Source of the DNA: an uncultured Shewanella sp.
GTDB lineage: Bacteria; Pseudomonadota; Gammaproteobacteria; Enterobacterales; Shewanellaceae
NCBI RefSeq assembly: GCF_947491715.1
Contig: NZ_CANLKR010000011.1
Location: forward strand, 1 to 64,000
Reading direction: 5' to 3'
Length of the DNA stretch: 64,000 nt
In this document: one piece after another, positions 53,797 through 63,255 of the stretch
How positions within the stretch are numbered: position 1 is the stretch's first letter
Layout of the letters: each line of letters opens with the position of its first letter
Program-made: the position numbers and the translations under genes
The notes under the pieces: model-generated
Told to the model about the DNA's origin: nothing
Databases searched by the model: none
What the model saw: the letters and a program-made list of their open reading frames with translations, nothing else

Positions 53797-56172
53797 TTAC
53801 CCTTTAGCATGTTCCTTACCTAAATAAAGCCAAGTATCAATGACTGTATCAGGGTTAAGTGATACGGTATCGATGCCTTGTTCAACCAGCCAAGCCGCAA
53901 AATCAGCGTGATCAGATGGACCTTGACCACATATTCCCACATAAGCGCCTTTTGCTTTAGCCGCTTTTATCGCCAGGGATAATAGTGCTTTAACTGCATC
54001 ATTTCGCTCATCAAATAAATGGCTAATAATGCCAGAATCTCTGTCTAACCCTAAAGTTAACTGAGTCAAATCATTTGAACCAATAGAGAAACCATCGAAA
54101 TGCTCTAGGAATTGCTCAGCCAATAACGCATTTGAAGGTAGCTCGCACATCATGATGACACGTAATCCATCCTTCCCACGCTCTAAGCCTTGCTCTTTAA
54201 GCAGTTCTATGACTTGCGCCGCTTCATCGACAGTCCGCACGAAGGGGATCATGATCTCAACATTGGTTAAGCCCATTTCATTGCGAACGCGTTTAATCGC
54301 TTCACATTCTAATGCAAAACAATCACGGAACGACTCAGAAATATAACGGCTGGCGCCACGGAAACCCAACATCGGATTTTCTTCTTCAGGCTCATAACGA
54401 TCGCCGCCCACAAGATTTGCATATTCGTTAGACTTAAAGTCAGACATGCGCACAATCACTTTCTTAGGATGGAAAGCCGAAGCGATAGTCGCAATGCCTT
54501 CCACAAGGCGTGCTACATAAAATTCGACCGGTGATGAATAACCCGCTATCATCTCATGAATCTCAGCCTGAAGTTCTGCATCCTGCTGATTAAACTCCAG
54601 TAGAGCTTTAGGATGAATACCAATCATGCGATTGATAATAAACTCGAGACGGGCAAGACCCACACCTTCATTAGGCAAGCGAGCAAAGTCGAACGCTCTA
54701 TCAGGGTTACCGACATTCATCATAATTTTCATCGGTAAGTCAGGCATCGCATCGACACGAGATGAAATCACATCAAATTCTTGAATACCGTCGTAGATAA
54801 AACCGGTATCGCCCTCGGCACAAGAAACCGTCACAGCTTGACCGTTTTTAATTTGCTCAGTCACATCACCGCAACCGACCACCGCAGGCACACCCAGCTC
54901 ACGTGCAATAATGGCTGCATGACACGTTCGGCCACCACGATTGGTCACAATTGCACTGGCGCGCTTCATAATCGGCTCCCAATCAGGATCCGTCATGTCT
55001 GTCACCAATACATCACCTGGCTGAATTTGATCCATGTCATCAATCGATGCCAATACCTTGGCCACACCACTACCAATCTTATGGCCAATAGCTCGCCCTT
55101 CAGATACCACCTCACCTTTAGTTTTCAGATGATAACGCTCAATAAGTTGGACATCTTCACGAGAACGAACGGTTTCAGGACGTGCCTGTACAATATAAAG
55201 TTTGCCATCATTACCGTCTTTCGCCCATTCAATATCCATGGCGCGGCCATAATGCTTTTCGATGATCATGGCTTGTTTCGCCAATTCCATCACTTCATCA
55301 TCGTTAATTGAAAATTCGCGACGCATTTGCGCATCAACGTCTTCTATTTTAACTTGTTGACCATGCTCCTTGGAATCTGCATAAACCATTTGAATCAATT
55401 TACTGCCAATATTACGTCGAACAACAGATTGATGTCCGGCGGTTAAACTGGGCTTATGCACATAAAACTCATCAGGGTTGACTGCCCCTTGTACCACCAT
55501 CTCACCTAAACCGAAAGATGATGTAATAAAGACAACATCATCATTACCAGACTCAGTGTCCATAGTGAACATCACACCCGATGCCGCTTTATCAGAACGG
55601 ACCATGAGCTGCACACCCGCCGACAAAGCAACACCTTTGTGATCATAACCTTGATGAACACGGTATGAAATCGCGCGATCGTTAAACAATGACGCAAAAA
55701 CATGTTTAATCGCAATGAGCACAGACTCATAGCCTTTAACGTTTAAAAATGTTTCTTGTTGTCCGGCAAATGACGCATCAGGCATATCTTCTGCTGTTGC
55801 ACTCGATCGCACAGCAAACGATGCTTCACTGGTTTGTGCTGACAATTTATCATATGACTCATGAACAACCTGTTCAAATGCAGCATGAAAAGGTGTATCG
55901 ATTATCCATTGTCTGATCTGTGCACCAGCTGTAGCGAGTGCATTCACATCATCTACATCAAGTGTTTCTAGTACATCATAAATTTTTTGGTTGAGTCCGC
56001 TTTGCTCGAGAAATTCATTAAACGCAAAGGAAGTCGTAGCAAAACCGCCTGGAACTTGAACGCCAGCGTTTGCTAAGTTACTGATCATTTCACCTAGTGA
56101 CGCGTTTTTACCGCCAACCTTGTTGACGTCACCCATACCTAATTCTTGATACCAGAGTACGTATTGCTGCAC
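53797..56172 (-). CDS. ppsA: Phosphoenolpyruvate synthase
   Basis: The protein is 791 aa, full length. Domains: N-terminal ATP-grasp ([36 protein letters not shown]), the central phosphohistidine domain ([18 protein letters not shown]), and the C-terminal PEP/pyruvate TIM barrel ([17 protein letters not shown]). It makes PEP from pyruvate, ATP and water for gluconeogenesis. It starts at GTG (56172) with GGAG eight bases upstream. It diverges from ppsR, its kinase/phosphorylase regulator. Confidence 0.98.
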   Translation of the reverse strand: MQQYVLWYQELGMGDVNKVGGKNASLGEMISNLANAGVQVPGGFATTSFAFNEFLEQSGLNQKIYDVLETLDVDDVNALATAGAQIRQWIIDTPFHAAFEQVVHESYDKLSAQTSEASFAVRSSATAEDMPDASFAGQQETFLNVKGYESVLIAIKHVFASLFNDRAISYRVHQGYDHKGVALSAGVQLMVRSDKAASGVMFTMDTESGNDDVVFITSSFGLGEMVVQGAVNPDEFYVHKPSLTAGHQSVVRRNIGSKLIQMVYADSKEHGQQVKIEDVDAQMRREFSINDDEVMELAKQAMIIEKHYGRAMDIEWAKDGNDGKLYIVQARPETVRSREDVQLIERYHLKTKGEVVSEGRAIGHKIGSGVAKVLASIDDMDQIQPGDVLVTDMTDPDWEPIMKRASAIVTNRGGRTCHAAIIARELGVPAVVGCGDVTEQIKNGQAVTVSCAEGDTGFIYDGIQEFDVISSRVDAMPDLPMKIMMNVGNPDRAFDFARLPNEGVGLARLEFIINRMIGIHPKALLEFNQQDAELQAEIHEMIAGYSSPVEFYVARLVEGIATIASAFHPKKVIVRMSDFKSNEYANLVGGDRYEPEEENPMLGFRGASRYISESFRDCFALECEAIKRVRNEMGLTNVEIMIPFVRTVDEAAQVIELLKEQGLERGKDGLRVIMMCELPSNALLAEQFLEHFDGFSIGSNDLTQLTLGLDRDSGIISHLFDERNDAVKALLSLAIKAAKAKGAYVGICGQGPSDHADFAAWLVEQGIDTVSLNPDTVIDTWLYLGKEHAKG

Positions 56173-56301
56173 AGTTCTATCTCCGCAAGTTTATTTCAGT
56201 GTGGCCCCTTCACATAAGGGCTGGAGCATTTTACACTCCACGGCAAGCAGCGTAAATCTATAATTTTATTTGTAATTTTATTACTACAAGAGGCCAACAA
56301 A

Positions 56302-57111
56302 TTGAGAAAAGTATTCTACATTTCAGACGGGACAGCCATCACAGCAGAGGTGTTTGGGCACGCAGTATTATCTCAATTTCCAGTTGAGTTTGATGCACTT
56401 ACCATTCCTTTTGTGGGGACAGAAAAAAAAGCAGCTGAAGTCAAGCAACAAATAAATGATTGTTTTATTACAACAGGTGAAAGACCAATTGTGTTCCATT
56501 CCATCGTAAAACCGGAAATTCGCGACATCATTTACAGCAGTGAAGGGCTAGATTATGATTTTTTAAACACCTTTGTTGCGCCATTAGAACAACAATTAGG
56601 CATGTGCGCCGTCCCCGCCCTTCACCGAACCCATGGTAAAGCCAATGAAAGTTACGAGACGCGAATTGAAGCCATTAACTACGCAATGGATAACGATGAT
56701 GGCCAAACCATGAAACACATGGATGAAGCCGACTTAATCCTTTTAGGGGTCTCTCGCTGTGGAAAAACCCCCTCCAGTCTTTATCTTTCTATGCAATTTG
56801 GAATAAAAGCCGCCAATTACCCGTTTACTGAAGATGATATGGATAACCTAAAACTGCATGCAGCCTTAAAGCGCAATAAAGAAAAGCTCTTTGGATTAAC
56901 TATTAACCCTGACAGACTCCATGAAATACGCCAAAGTCGTATGCGAGACAGCCGTTACTCATCGCTCAGACAGTGCCGCATGGAAGTCAAAGAAGTCGAG
57001 ATGATGTATCGTAAAGAACGTATTCCATTCGTGGATACCACTAACCACTCAGTAGAAGAAATCGCCACGAAAATCTTAGAAGTGACAGGTCTTAAACGGC
57101 ATATGTTTTAA
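56302..57111 (+). CDS. ppsR: PEP synthase regulatory protein (PSRP kinase/pyrophosphorylase)
   Basis: The protein is 269 aa, of the DUF299 family. [20 protein letters not shown] at the N-terminus and the P-loop [15 protein letters not shown] (near 149) are diagnostic. It inactivates PpsA by ADP-dependent Thr phosphorylation and reactivates it by Pi-dependent dephosphorylation. It starts at TTG (56302) after AAGAGG. Divergent to ppsA with 129 bases between. Confidence 0.96.
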   Translation: MRKVFYISDGTAITAEVFGHAVLSQFPVEFDALTIPFVGTEKKAAEVKQQINDCFITTGERPIVFHSIVKPEIRDIIYSSEGLDYDFLNTFVAPLEQQLGMCAVPALHRTHGKANESYETRIEAINYAMDNDDGQTMKHMDEADLILLGVSRCGKTPSSLYLSMQFGIKAANYPFTEDDMDNLKLHAALKRNKEKLFGLTINPDRLHEIRQSRMRDSRYSSLRQCRMEVKEVEMMYRKERIPFVDTTNHSVEEIATKILEVTGLKRHMF

Positions 57112-57208
57112 TCATCAAGGATAATCCTAGCCACAAACAAGGTAGATAAATGATCACAGAAATATTGAATGTAACAGGCCATAAACAATATAAGTTGTAA
57201 TTGCCTAG

Positions 57209-57246
57209 AATAAGCCTGCCAAAAGACATATTGCTGCAGGCTTATT
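57209..57246. terminator. Hairpin after ppsR
   Basis: AATAAGCCTGC (57209-57219) pairs perfectly with GCAGGCTTATT (57236-57246) around 16 bases, about 100 bases past the ppsR stop. No other feature was seen between ppsR and the gene at 57366. Confidence 0.6.
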
Positions 57247-57365
57247 ACTCACATAACACAATGTAAATTTTACTTTTTCTGATAAGTCATTATTTTTTTG
57301 ATAGCCACATTCACGTTATAAACATAATAATCACCAGCAAGATTAACTTTTATTAATGGTAAATT

Positions 57366-57884
57366 ATGTCAGGTATACCTCTTAGCGCACACTCTAGTTA
57401 CTTCAACCATACTCTCAGTCCTAATATTAATGATGAAACCATCATTAATATTCAAGAGACTGGATATAATGATTACCGTTTTGGCAGCACGTTAGATAAA
57501 ATCACTACTGTTATTGAATATTTAAACGATAAATTGAAAGACTGGTTTTTCGGTACTGACATAGTACAAGTTAAAGAAGCATTGCATGTATTGCTTCATG
57601 AGCCTTTCTCCACGATTAAAGACTGCGAAGAAGCTATTGGGATCTTAAATCGGTTAACTAAAGCAGAGAGCAACTGCACATTTGAGCTTCTTAAAACCAG
57701 TCCTTTTGAGCCAGAAAAAACCACAAAAGTCAAAGTGACTTATCCATTGGATAATAATAACGATAAAGAGGCTTACCAACCTATGCTAGATGAAAATGGT
57801 CAACCCTTTGAACTTTTAGAGACCAGTGAATGCCAAAGTTGGCGCAGTATTACCGTTGACTTATCAGGCAGGCAAATAGGATAG
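57366..57884 (+). CDS. Protein resembling SPI-2-type effector translocation domain
   Basis: The protein is 172 aa with no signal peptide or membrane segment. Residues about 47-92 (YLNDKLKDWFFGTDIVQVKE, then LHVLLHEPFST...EEAIGILNRLT) resemble the N-terminal domain shared by Salmonella SifA, SspH2 and SseI: WEK(I/M)xxFF, then ST-x-x-x-EA-x-x-C/L, and a second helix. A beta-rich part (CTFELLKTS, VKVTYPLD) follows, and the protein stops where effectors would continue into a catalytic domain. It may be a truncated effector, an adaptor, or a chance match; recognition is from memory of those sequences. No type III apparatus is in the window. It lies between ppsR and a broken omptin gene. Confidence 0.5.
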   Translation: MSGIPLSAHSSYFNHTLSPNINDETIINIQETGYNDYRFGSTLDKITTVIEYLNDKLKDWFFGTDIVQVKEALHVLLHEPFSTIKDCEEAIGILNRLTKAESNCTFELLKTSPFEPEKTTKVKVTYPLDNNNDKEAYQPMLDENGQPFELLETSECQSWRSITVDLSGRQIG

Positions 57885-57897
57885 GTAAAAAATGAAC

Positions 57898-57923
57898 AAT
57901 GCTTTCTCAAGCAAGAAAGCATT
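57898..57923. terminator. Hairpin after the effector-like gene
   Basis: AATGCTTTCT (57898-57907) pairs with AGAAAGCATT (57914-57923) around CAAGCA, 14 bases past the stop. Confidence 0.6.
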
Positions 57924-57989
57924 AGTTAATCAAGATTATTTAAAAATGAACGTGAACAACGCCCACCTTTCAAATGACTATCATTCATC

Positions 57990-59155
57990 TTAAAAACGAT
58001 ATTTGACACCCACAGTGATAGTTGAATGCTCATTATCTAGCCCCTCTCCATTTGGAGCATAAGATGTCACACCAGTCTTAGTGTTGACTATAGTTACATC
58101 AGTCTTCGCTTCAGAGTATTGACTGTATACGTATTCGGCAAACAAGGTGACACTTTGCGTATAATGATAATCATAATTGACAGATACAGAGAGAAAGTCA
58201 GACGACTCATGACTATTGTCATAAAAGGTCAAATCACGGTCATAATGATTATCCTTATCTTTAGCATTCACCCAGGGACTCCATTTAACTTGCATACCAA
58301 TTTCAGACTGCTTAAATTTATAGGCACCAACAAGCCCTAAATAAAGGGCATTAAATTCTTGTTTATAATCAATGCCAACAGTATTTGGAAAAACGCCCAC
58401 ATCAGCGCCATTATTATAAGAATAAGTGCCCCCTATACCGTCCCATTTAAAGGTGTTGTATTGATAGCCTCCCAGCACGCCTAATTGATACTGAGATACA
58501 TTAATGAGCCAATAAATCGCACTTAAATCGATTTCATAAGCTTGTTTTAATTGTGTCGCAGGACTAATAGAGAGATGTGTATACCCGTGATACTTGAAGA
58601 TGCAGGATTCAGCTGGAATTAAAAGCCTTTTAGGCAAGGCTTTGAACAGCGTGCCTAGTCATTCTAAGCTGATGTTCAATAACGCAGTATAAAAGGCTTT
58701 TAAACCAGCCCTTTGGGAGTCTGTAAAATCACCTACTTCTGCGTTGTATCACCTTAAAAGGCAATAAGCATTCTTACAATAATACGCCTTGAATTAGGCA
58801 CTTTTACAGGCTCTGAAAACATGCATCTTCAAGTATCACGGGTATTAGGTAGATTGAGTAGAATCCAACCAATCTCGGTCTTCCATATGAGCATTACCAT
58901 TATTGGTGACTACCGACCAAAACCGCCCCTTGAATGTCCACTGCTCATTTAAATCCCAGTTAGCACCTAATTTAATGATAGGAACATTATTAATATCCCA
59001 ATCCAGCTGGCTCAGCTTTCTACCTGTACTCTCATAAACAATCTCAGTGGATGAGCCATCTAATACGCCTAACGCCCCCTCAAATGTTAACTGATTATTT
59101 TCAGCAATAACCTCAGGGTAACGACTAAGGATAGTATTAGTGCTAATTTTTTCAT
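57990..59155 (-). pseudogene. Omptin-family outer-membrane protease, broken by frameshift and repeat insertion
   Basis: Two fragments on the minus strand rebuild one OmpT/Pla-like barrel. Upstream, an ATG at 59155 begins a signal-peptide-like MKKLALILSLVVT, then the frame shifts and continues as NNQLTFEGALGVLDG, LSQLDWDINNVPIIKLGANW and MEDRDWLDS (the D-x-D of the active site). Copy C of the MITE-like repeat (58581-58845) follows directly. Downstream (58580-57990) the frame resumes with ISPATQLKQAYEIDL, FPNTVGIDYKQEFNALYLGL, DKDNHYDRD (Asp-x-His) and a C-terminal VGVKYRF strand ending in Phe. Omptins cleave between basic residues at the cell surface and depend on LPS. Translation from the repeat would give only a partial barrel, so the gene is very probably dead. 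Confidence 0.85.
58581..58845 (+). repeat. MITE-like interspersed repeat, copy C (265 bp), inside the omptin gene
   Basis: It has perfect 24-bp terminal inverted repeats beginning ATACCCGTGATACTTGAAGA at 58581 and ending in the complement at 58845. It has the same orientation as copy A and a closely similar interior. It separates the two halves of the omptin pseudogene, which shows that the element moved into a gene. The exact target duplication cannot be fixed, because the TA at the ends may belong to the element or the target. Confidence 0.92.
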
Positions 59156-59390
59156 AAAGCTATATCAAACTCCGAAATGTCAACATATTAATAATGCTGA
59201 TTAATTTAATTATCTTATCGGCGATAATGATATGAGTAAAAGTTAATATTCACTATCAGACCTCTGTCTAACGCCTTAAGTAAATGAACTTTAAATATAC
59301 AATGCACTAAATAGACACTGCCAAAAGGTCAACAATTGAGTATAATCGAAGGCAATTAAGATTAAGTCCATTAAACACGCGGTATAATGC

Positions 59391-60458
59391 ATGACCATCA
59401 AAACAGACGAACTACGCACCTCCCTATTATGCAAAGTCATTTCTCCTGCGCAATTAGCTTCTGAATACCCTTTAACACAAGCGGCTGCCGATTATCTTAT
59501 CGAGCAACGGCGAGAAGTCGAAGCCATTATCAGCGGTGAAGATCAACGCTTATTGGTGATCATCGGTCCTTGCTCTATTCACGATACTAAAGCTGCCTTA
59601 GAATATGCTGAGCGCCTTGCGAAACTTCATCAAGAGCTAAAAGATGATCTTTGTATTGTCATGCGTGTCTATTTTGAGAAACCCAGGACCATAGTAGGGT
59701 GGAAAGGTCTCATTTCTGATCCCGATCTTGATGGTAGCTTTAGCCCCAATAAAGGCTTGCGCATGGCAAGACAGTTATTACAACAAATCACTGAACTTAA
59801 ATTGCCTATTGCCACAGAATTTTTAGACATGGTCAATGGTCAATACATTGCCGATCTGATCACATGGGGCGCCATTGGCGCTCGCACAACGGAAAGCCAA
59901 ATTCACCGAGAAATGGCTTCAGCTCTGTCTTGCCCAGTTGGTTTTAAAAATGGCACTGACGGCAATATCAATATCGCCGTCGATGCCGTTCGCGCCGCTC
60001 AAGTACCGCATATTTTCTATTCACCCGATAAAGATGGTGCTATGGCAGTTTATCGCACTCATGGTAACCCTTATGGCCATATTATTTTAAGAGGCGGTAA
60101 ACAGCCTAACTATAAAGCTGAAGATATTGCTACTGCCAGCCAACAACTAACCGCCCTTGGGATCACCCCACGCATGGTAGTCGATTTCAGTCATGGGAAC
60201 AGTCAAAAACAACATAAACAACAGCTTAATGTTGCCGCAGATATCATGGAACAAATGCGACAAGGCTCCACCGCAATTGCAGGAATAATGGCAGAAAGCT
60301 TTATGCTTGAAGGCAATCAAAAGGTGATGAATGATCAGCCCCTTGAATACGGTAAAAGTATTACCGATGCTTGCTTACATTGGAACGATTCAGAAAAGCT
60401 TCTAAGAGACTTAGCAAAAGCTTCTCGTGATAGACGTGAATATTTACACAAACGATAA
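59391..60458 (+). CDS. aroH: 3-deoxy-7-phosphoheptulonate synthase, Trp-sensitive (AroH) type
   Basis: The protein is 355 aa, class I DAHP synthase. Motifs: LLVIIGPCSIHD (54-65), YFEKPRTIVGWKGLISDPDL, GAIGARTTESQIHREMASAL, and PVGFKNGTDGN. From memory, the N-terminus (TDELRT), TEFLDMVNGQYIADLITWGA and NPYGHIILRGGK match E. coli AroH (Trp-regulated) better than AroF or AroG. It makes DAHP from PEP and erythrose-4-phosphate, the first step of aromatic synthesis; ppsA nearby makes PEP. There is no clear ribosome site. TATAAT hexamers lie at 59341 and 59383. Confidence 0.92.
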   Translation: MTIKTDELRTSLLCKVISPAQLASEYPLTQAAADYLIEQRREVEAIISGEDQRLLVIIGPCSIHDTKAALEYAERLAKLHQELKDDLCIVMRVYFEKPRTIVGWKGLISDPDLDGSFSPNKGLRMARQLLQQITELKLPIATEFLDMVNGQYIADLITWGAIGARTTESQIHREMASALSCPVGFKNGTDGNINIAVDAVRAAQVPHIFYSPDKDGAMAVYRTHGNPYGHIILRGGKQPNYKAEDIATASQQLTALGITPRMVVDFSHGNSQKQHKQQLNVAADIMEQMRQGSTAIAGIMAESFMLEGNQKVMNDQPLEYGKSITDACLHWNDSEKLLRDLAKASRDRREYLHKR

Positions 60459-60469
60459 GCACATTACCC

Positions 60470-60500
60470 AAGCATAAAGGTTATCCCTTTATGCTTCTCT
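60470..60500 (+). terminator. Terminator after aroH
   Basis: AAGCATAAAGG (60470-60480), loop TTATC, CCTTTATGCTT (60486-60496), then CTCTTTT. It lies 12 bases past the stop. Confidence 0.75.
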
Positions 60501-60657
60501 TTTAATGTTCATCAAGAGAATTAATTTCTTTAATATAAAGCATTAATCGTACCAACTTGAATCATATAAGTTAATCACTTGTTTTATTCCTGTTCTTTTC
60601 TAAGCAATGTGACTATAATCTCGCCCGAATTTTATCCGTATAATCTCAGGTTGTAGT

Positions 60658-61086
60658 ATGTCCTTTGCCAGCGAGTCAATATCCAAAACCATGGCGCTTC
60701 GAATTGAACAATCGGAAGCCAGAGTCATTAAAGTCGTCTTTCCCTCATTAACCAATCACCACAACACACTTTTTGGTGGTGAAGCACTGTCTTGGATGGA
60801 TGAGACCGCCTTTATTGCCGCAACACGCTTTTGTCGTAAAACCTTAGTAACGGTGAGTTCTGATAAGATTGATTTTAAAAAATCCATCCCAGCAGGAACG
60901 TTAGCAGAAATTGTTGCTCGCGTGATATATGTTGGAAACACTTCAATCAAAGTAGAAGTGAATATTTTTGTCGAAAACATGTACGAGGACATAAGAGATC
61001 ACGCCATAAAAGGCGTATTTACTTTTGTTGCGATCGATAGCGATAGACAACCGACCCCAATTTGGCAGGAACCCACTGAAAAATAG
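60658..61086 (+). CDS. Acyl-CoA thioesterase, hot-dog fold
   Basis: The protein is 142 aa, of the YciA/acyl-CoA hydrolase family. NHHNTLFGGEALSWMDETAF (37-56) is the signature segment (N/HxxxxxGG..., catalytic Asp in MDE), followed by VSSDKIDFKKSIPAGTLAEI. It hydrolyses acyl-CoAs to free acids and CoA in the cytosol; chain-length preference cannot be read. It stands alone with a hairpin after it. No evidence links it to the pfa product. Confidence 0.88.
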   Translation: MSFASESISKTMALRIEQSEARVIKVVFPSLTNHHNTLFGGEALSWMDETAFIAATRFCRKTLVTVSSDKIDFKKSIPAGTLAEIVARVIYVGNTSIKVEVNIFVENMYEDIRDHAIKGVFTFVAIDSDRQPTPIWQEPTEK

Positions 61087-61130
61087 TCTTGTAACCTGAT
61101 ACTGAAATAGCCTAAAACACGATCGCTTTA

Positions 61131-61156
61131 GGATAGAAAGTGCACTCTTTCTATCC
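61131..61156. terminator. Hairpin after the thioesterase gene
   Basis: GGATAGAAAG (61131-61140) pairs with CTTTCTATCC (61147-61156) around TGCACT, 45 bases past the stop. Confidence 0.6.
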
Positions 61157-61646
61157 GTAAAGGCCAACTGATTATTCATCTAAAAGGATCAATCTAAATA
61201 GGATCGATAAACTCACAATAATCACCATTTTATATTCCCCTTAAAAATGCAGCATTAAAATACACACTTAATTAACAATAAACAAAAGCAATAAAAACAA
61301 ATAAGCAAAAATAAAAACAACAATAAACAAATGCAGTATTAATAAATACATTCAAAACTACAGAAACCATAAAAAGACAAAATAAAGAACACAATAAAAA
61401 CAAATAAAGAACAATAGTAAATAATCACCCTTATTATAGAGAGATATGATCGTGTTATTCACTGTAATTCATTAAGAATATTGTGAACCAAGCCTCTATA
61501 AATTAAATAAAAAATCAAAAAATGATTATTTTTTGATTAAAAAGTCACTTTATTGGTAATTAGGAATAAAATCGATAGAATAACGAATAGATAATCTGTT
61601 ACATTAAACTTATTCCCGCACCACAAACTTAACATTAGATAAATTC
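61157..61646. other. Strand-asymmetric A-rich intergenic tract
   Basis: No gene is seen. From about 61255 to 61420 the plus strand is dominated by A with C, G or T singly spaced, in a loose repeat of AATAAACAAA and AAAAACAAATAA. It lies directly upstream of the response-regulator gene and probably includes its promoter. The tract may be curved or easily melted. Confidence 0.6.
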
Positions 61647-62309
61647 ATGAAGTCTGAAAAACTAACTATTATTATTGCGGATGATCATCCTTTATTTAGA
61701 AATGCACTAAGACAAGCATTAACCAACGTATTTACCAATACCCTCTGGTATGAAGCTGATAGCGCAGATGCATTACGATCTTCATTGGATAATCCCGAAT
61801 TAAATCCCGATCTAATATTACTCGATTTACAAATGCCAGGATCAAACGGTTACTCTACTTTAATCCATTTAAGAGCACACTATCCCAGCATTCCAGTGGT
61901 TGTTATTTCAGCATATGAAGATAACGATACTATCAGCAGAGCAATGCACTATGGCAGCTCAGGTTTCATTCCAAAATCAGCTTCTATGGATACGCTCGCT
62001 AATGCGATCTCCACTGTTTTATTAGGCGACTTTTGGTTACCCGAAGGCGTTGAATTACAAGAAATCAATAATGATGATATTAATCAAATGGCTTGTAAAT
62101 TAAAAACATTAACGCCTCAACAATATAAAGTGCTGCAAATGTTCGCAGAAGGGCTCCTCAACAAACAGATAGCCTATGATTTATCTGTATCAGAAGCCAC
62201 CATTAAGGCCCACGCCACTGCTATTTTCAAAAAGCTTGGCGTGAGAAATCGAACACAAGCCGTCATATCATTAAAACAATTAGAAATGAAAAAAAGCCCG
62301 ATAGAGTAA
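61647..62309 (+). CDS. LuxR-type (NarL/FixJ) response regulator
   Basis: The protein is 220 aa. The receiver domain covers 5-125 with phospho-acceptor Asp60 in LILLDLQMPGSNGYS, acidic pair DDH (12-14) and Lys in GFIPKSAS. The LuxR helix-turn-helix (about 150-210) reads LTPQQYKVLQMFAEGLLNKQ then SEATIKAHATAIFKKLGVRN. No histidine kinase gene is in the window, so the signal is unknown. The gene overlaps its own terminator. Confidence 0.92.
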   Translation: MKSEKLTIIIADDHPLFRNALRQALTNVFTNTLWYEADSADALRSSLDNPELNPDLILLDLQMPGSNGYSTLIHLRAHYPSIPVVVISAYEDNDTISRAMHYGSSGFIPKSASMDTLANAISTVLLGDFWLPEGVELQEINNDDINQMACKLKTLTPQQYKVLQMFAEGLLNKQIAYDLSVSEATIKAHATAIFKKLGVRNRTQAVISLKQLEMKKSPIE

Positions 62310-62325
62310 CACTAATACGGGCTTT
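62293..62325. terminator. Terminator overlapping the response-regulator stop
   Basis: AAAGCCCG (62293-62300) pairs with CGGGCTTT (62318-62325); the stop codon lies within the loop. Confidence 0.55.
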
Positions 62326-62336
62326 GGTGCGCAATG

Positions 62337-62372
62337 TTCCCATTAAAAATCGATTGTGGTTTTTAATGGGAA
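62337..62372. terminator. Bidirectional terminator between the response regulator and fghA
   Basis: A perfect 13-bp inverted repeat, TTCCCATTAAAAA (62337-62349) and TTTTTAATGGGAA (62360-62372). It lies 8 bases past the fghA stop on the minus strand. Confidence 0.65.
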
Positions 62373-62379
62373 TGCTGAT

Positions 62380-63237
62380 TCATAAATCGATATCAAAATG
62401 CTTAGCATGAAACACTAAGTGCTCTTCTATGAAACTGGCAATAAAATAATAACTGTGATCATATCCAGATTGCATTCTCAATGTAACAGGATAAGCGTTA
62501 TGTTCAAGCAACGCTTGTAAACTTTCGGGTTTAAGCTCTTTATCTAAAAAAGGATCATCCAAACCTTGATCGATAAAAATGGGCGTAGATATGCCATGAG
62601 AGCGTATTAATTCGACTGAATCATATTGCTTCCATGAATCAATATTCTTGCCTAAATACGCAGTAAAAGCTTTTTGTCCCCAAGGCGATGACATTGGATG
62701 ACAAATAGGACTAAATGCAGAAATAGAAGTATATCGCTCTGATGTTAATCCTAACACCAACGCACCATGTCCCCCCATTGAATGACCCGAAATAGCCCTT
62801 TTATCACTTACGGAAAAGTTTGCCTCAATCAGCTCAGGTAATTCAACAGACACATAATCAAACATACGATAATGCTCAGCCCAAGGCTCCTCTGTGGCAT
62901 TAAGATAAAACCCGGCTCCCTGACCTAGGTCATAAGCCCCATCTTCAGCATCAGCAACGTTATCCCCTCTGGGACTGGTATCCATCGCCACAATGGCAAT
63001 ACCCAGTTTTGCGGCAACACCCAAAGCCCCTGCTTTTTGCATGAAATTTTCATCCGTGCAAGTGAGGCCCGATAACCAATATACAACAGGAACAGGCTGA
63101 ACATGACTTTGAGGCGGTAAAAAAATGGCAAAACGCATTTCACAACCCGTACTTGTCGACATATGTTGATACTGTTGATGTAATCCACCAAAAACTTTAT
63201 TACTGCTAAGCAGAGTCAGGGGTGATTTATTTTTCAT
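62380..63237 (-). CDS. fghA: S-formylglutathione hydrolase
   Basis: The protein is 285 aa, of the esterase D family. The nucleophile elbow is SGHSMGGHGALVLGL, with YWLSGLTCTDENFMQKAGA (oxyanion region, 52-70) and a C-terminal His in GYDHSYYFI. It hydrolyses S-formylglutathione to formate and glutathione, the second step of glutathione-dependent formaldehyde removal. It starts 18 bases after the formaldehyde dehydrogenase gene, with GAGG upstream, forming an operon. Confidence 0.95.
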   Translation of the reverse strand: MKNKSPLTLLSSNKVFGGLHQQYQHMSTSTGCEMRFAIFLPPQSHVQPVPVVYWLSGLTCTDENFMQKAGALGVAAKLGIAIVAMDTSPRGDNVADAEDGAYDLGQGAGFYLNATEEPWAEHYRMFDYVSVELPELIEANFSVSDKRAISGHSMGGHGALVLGLTSERYTSISAFSPICHPMSSPWGQKAFTAYLGKNIDSWKQYDSVELIRSHGISTPIFIDQGLDDPFLDKELKPESLQALLEHNAYPVTLRMQSGYDHSYYFIASFIEEHLVFHAKHFDIDL

Positions 63238-63255
63238 TAATCATTACCTCAATCA

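Noticed and set aside
54781..55311. 176-codon plus-strand frame inside ppsA
   Set aside because: It is antisense to strongly conserved ppsA coding sequence and has no family features.
58581..58637. Start codon at 58637, inside the repeat, for a complete 215-aa protein
   Set aside because: The first 20 residues come from the MITE-like repeat. The rest is the C-terminal half of an omptin without signal peptide or the D-x-D site, so it is not a functional gene.
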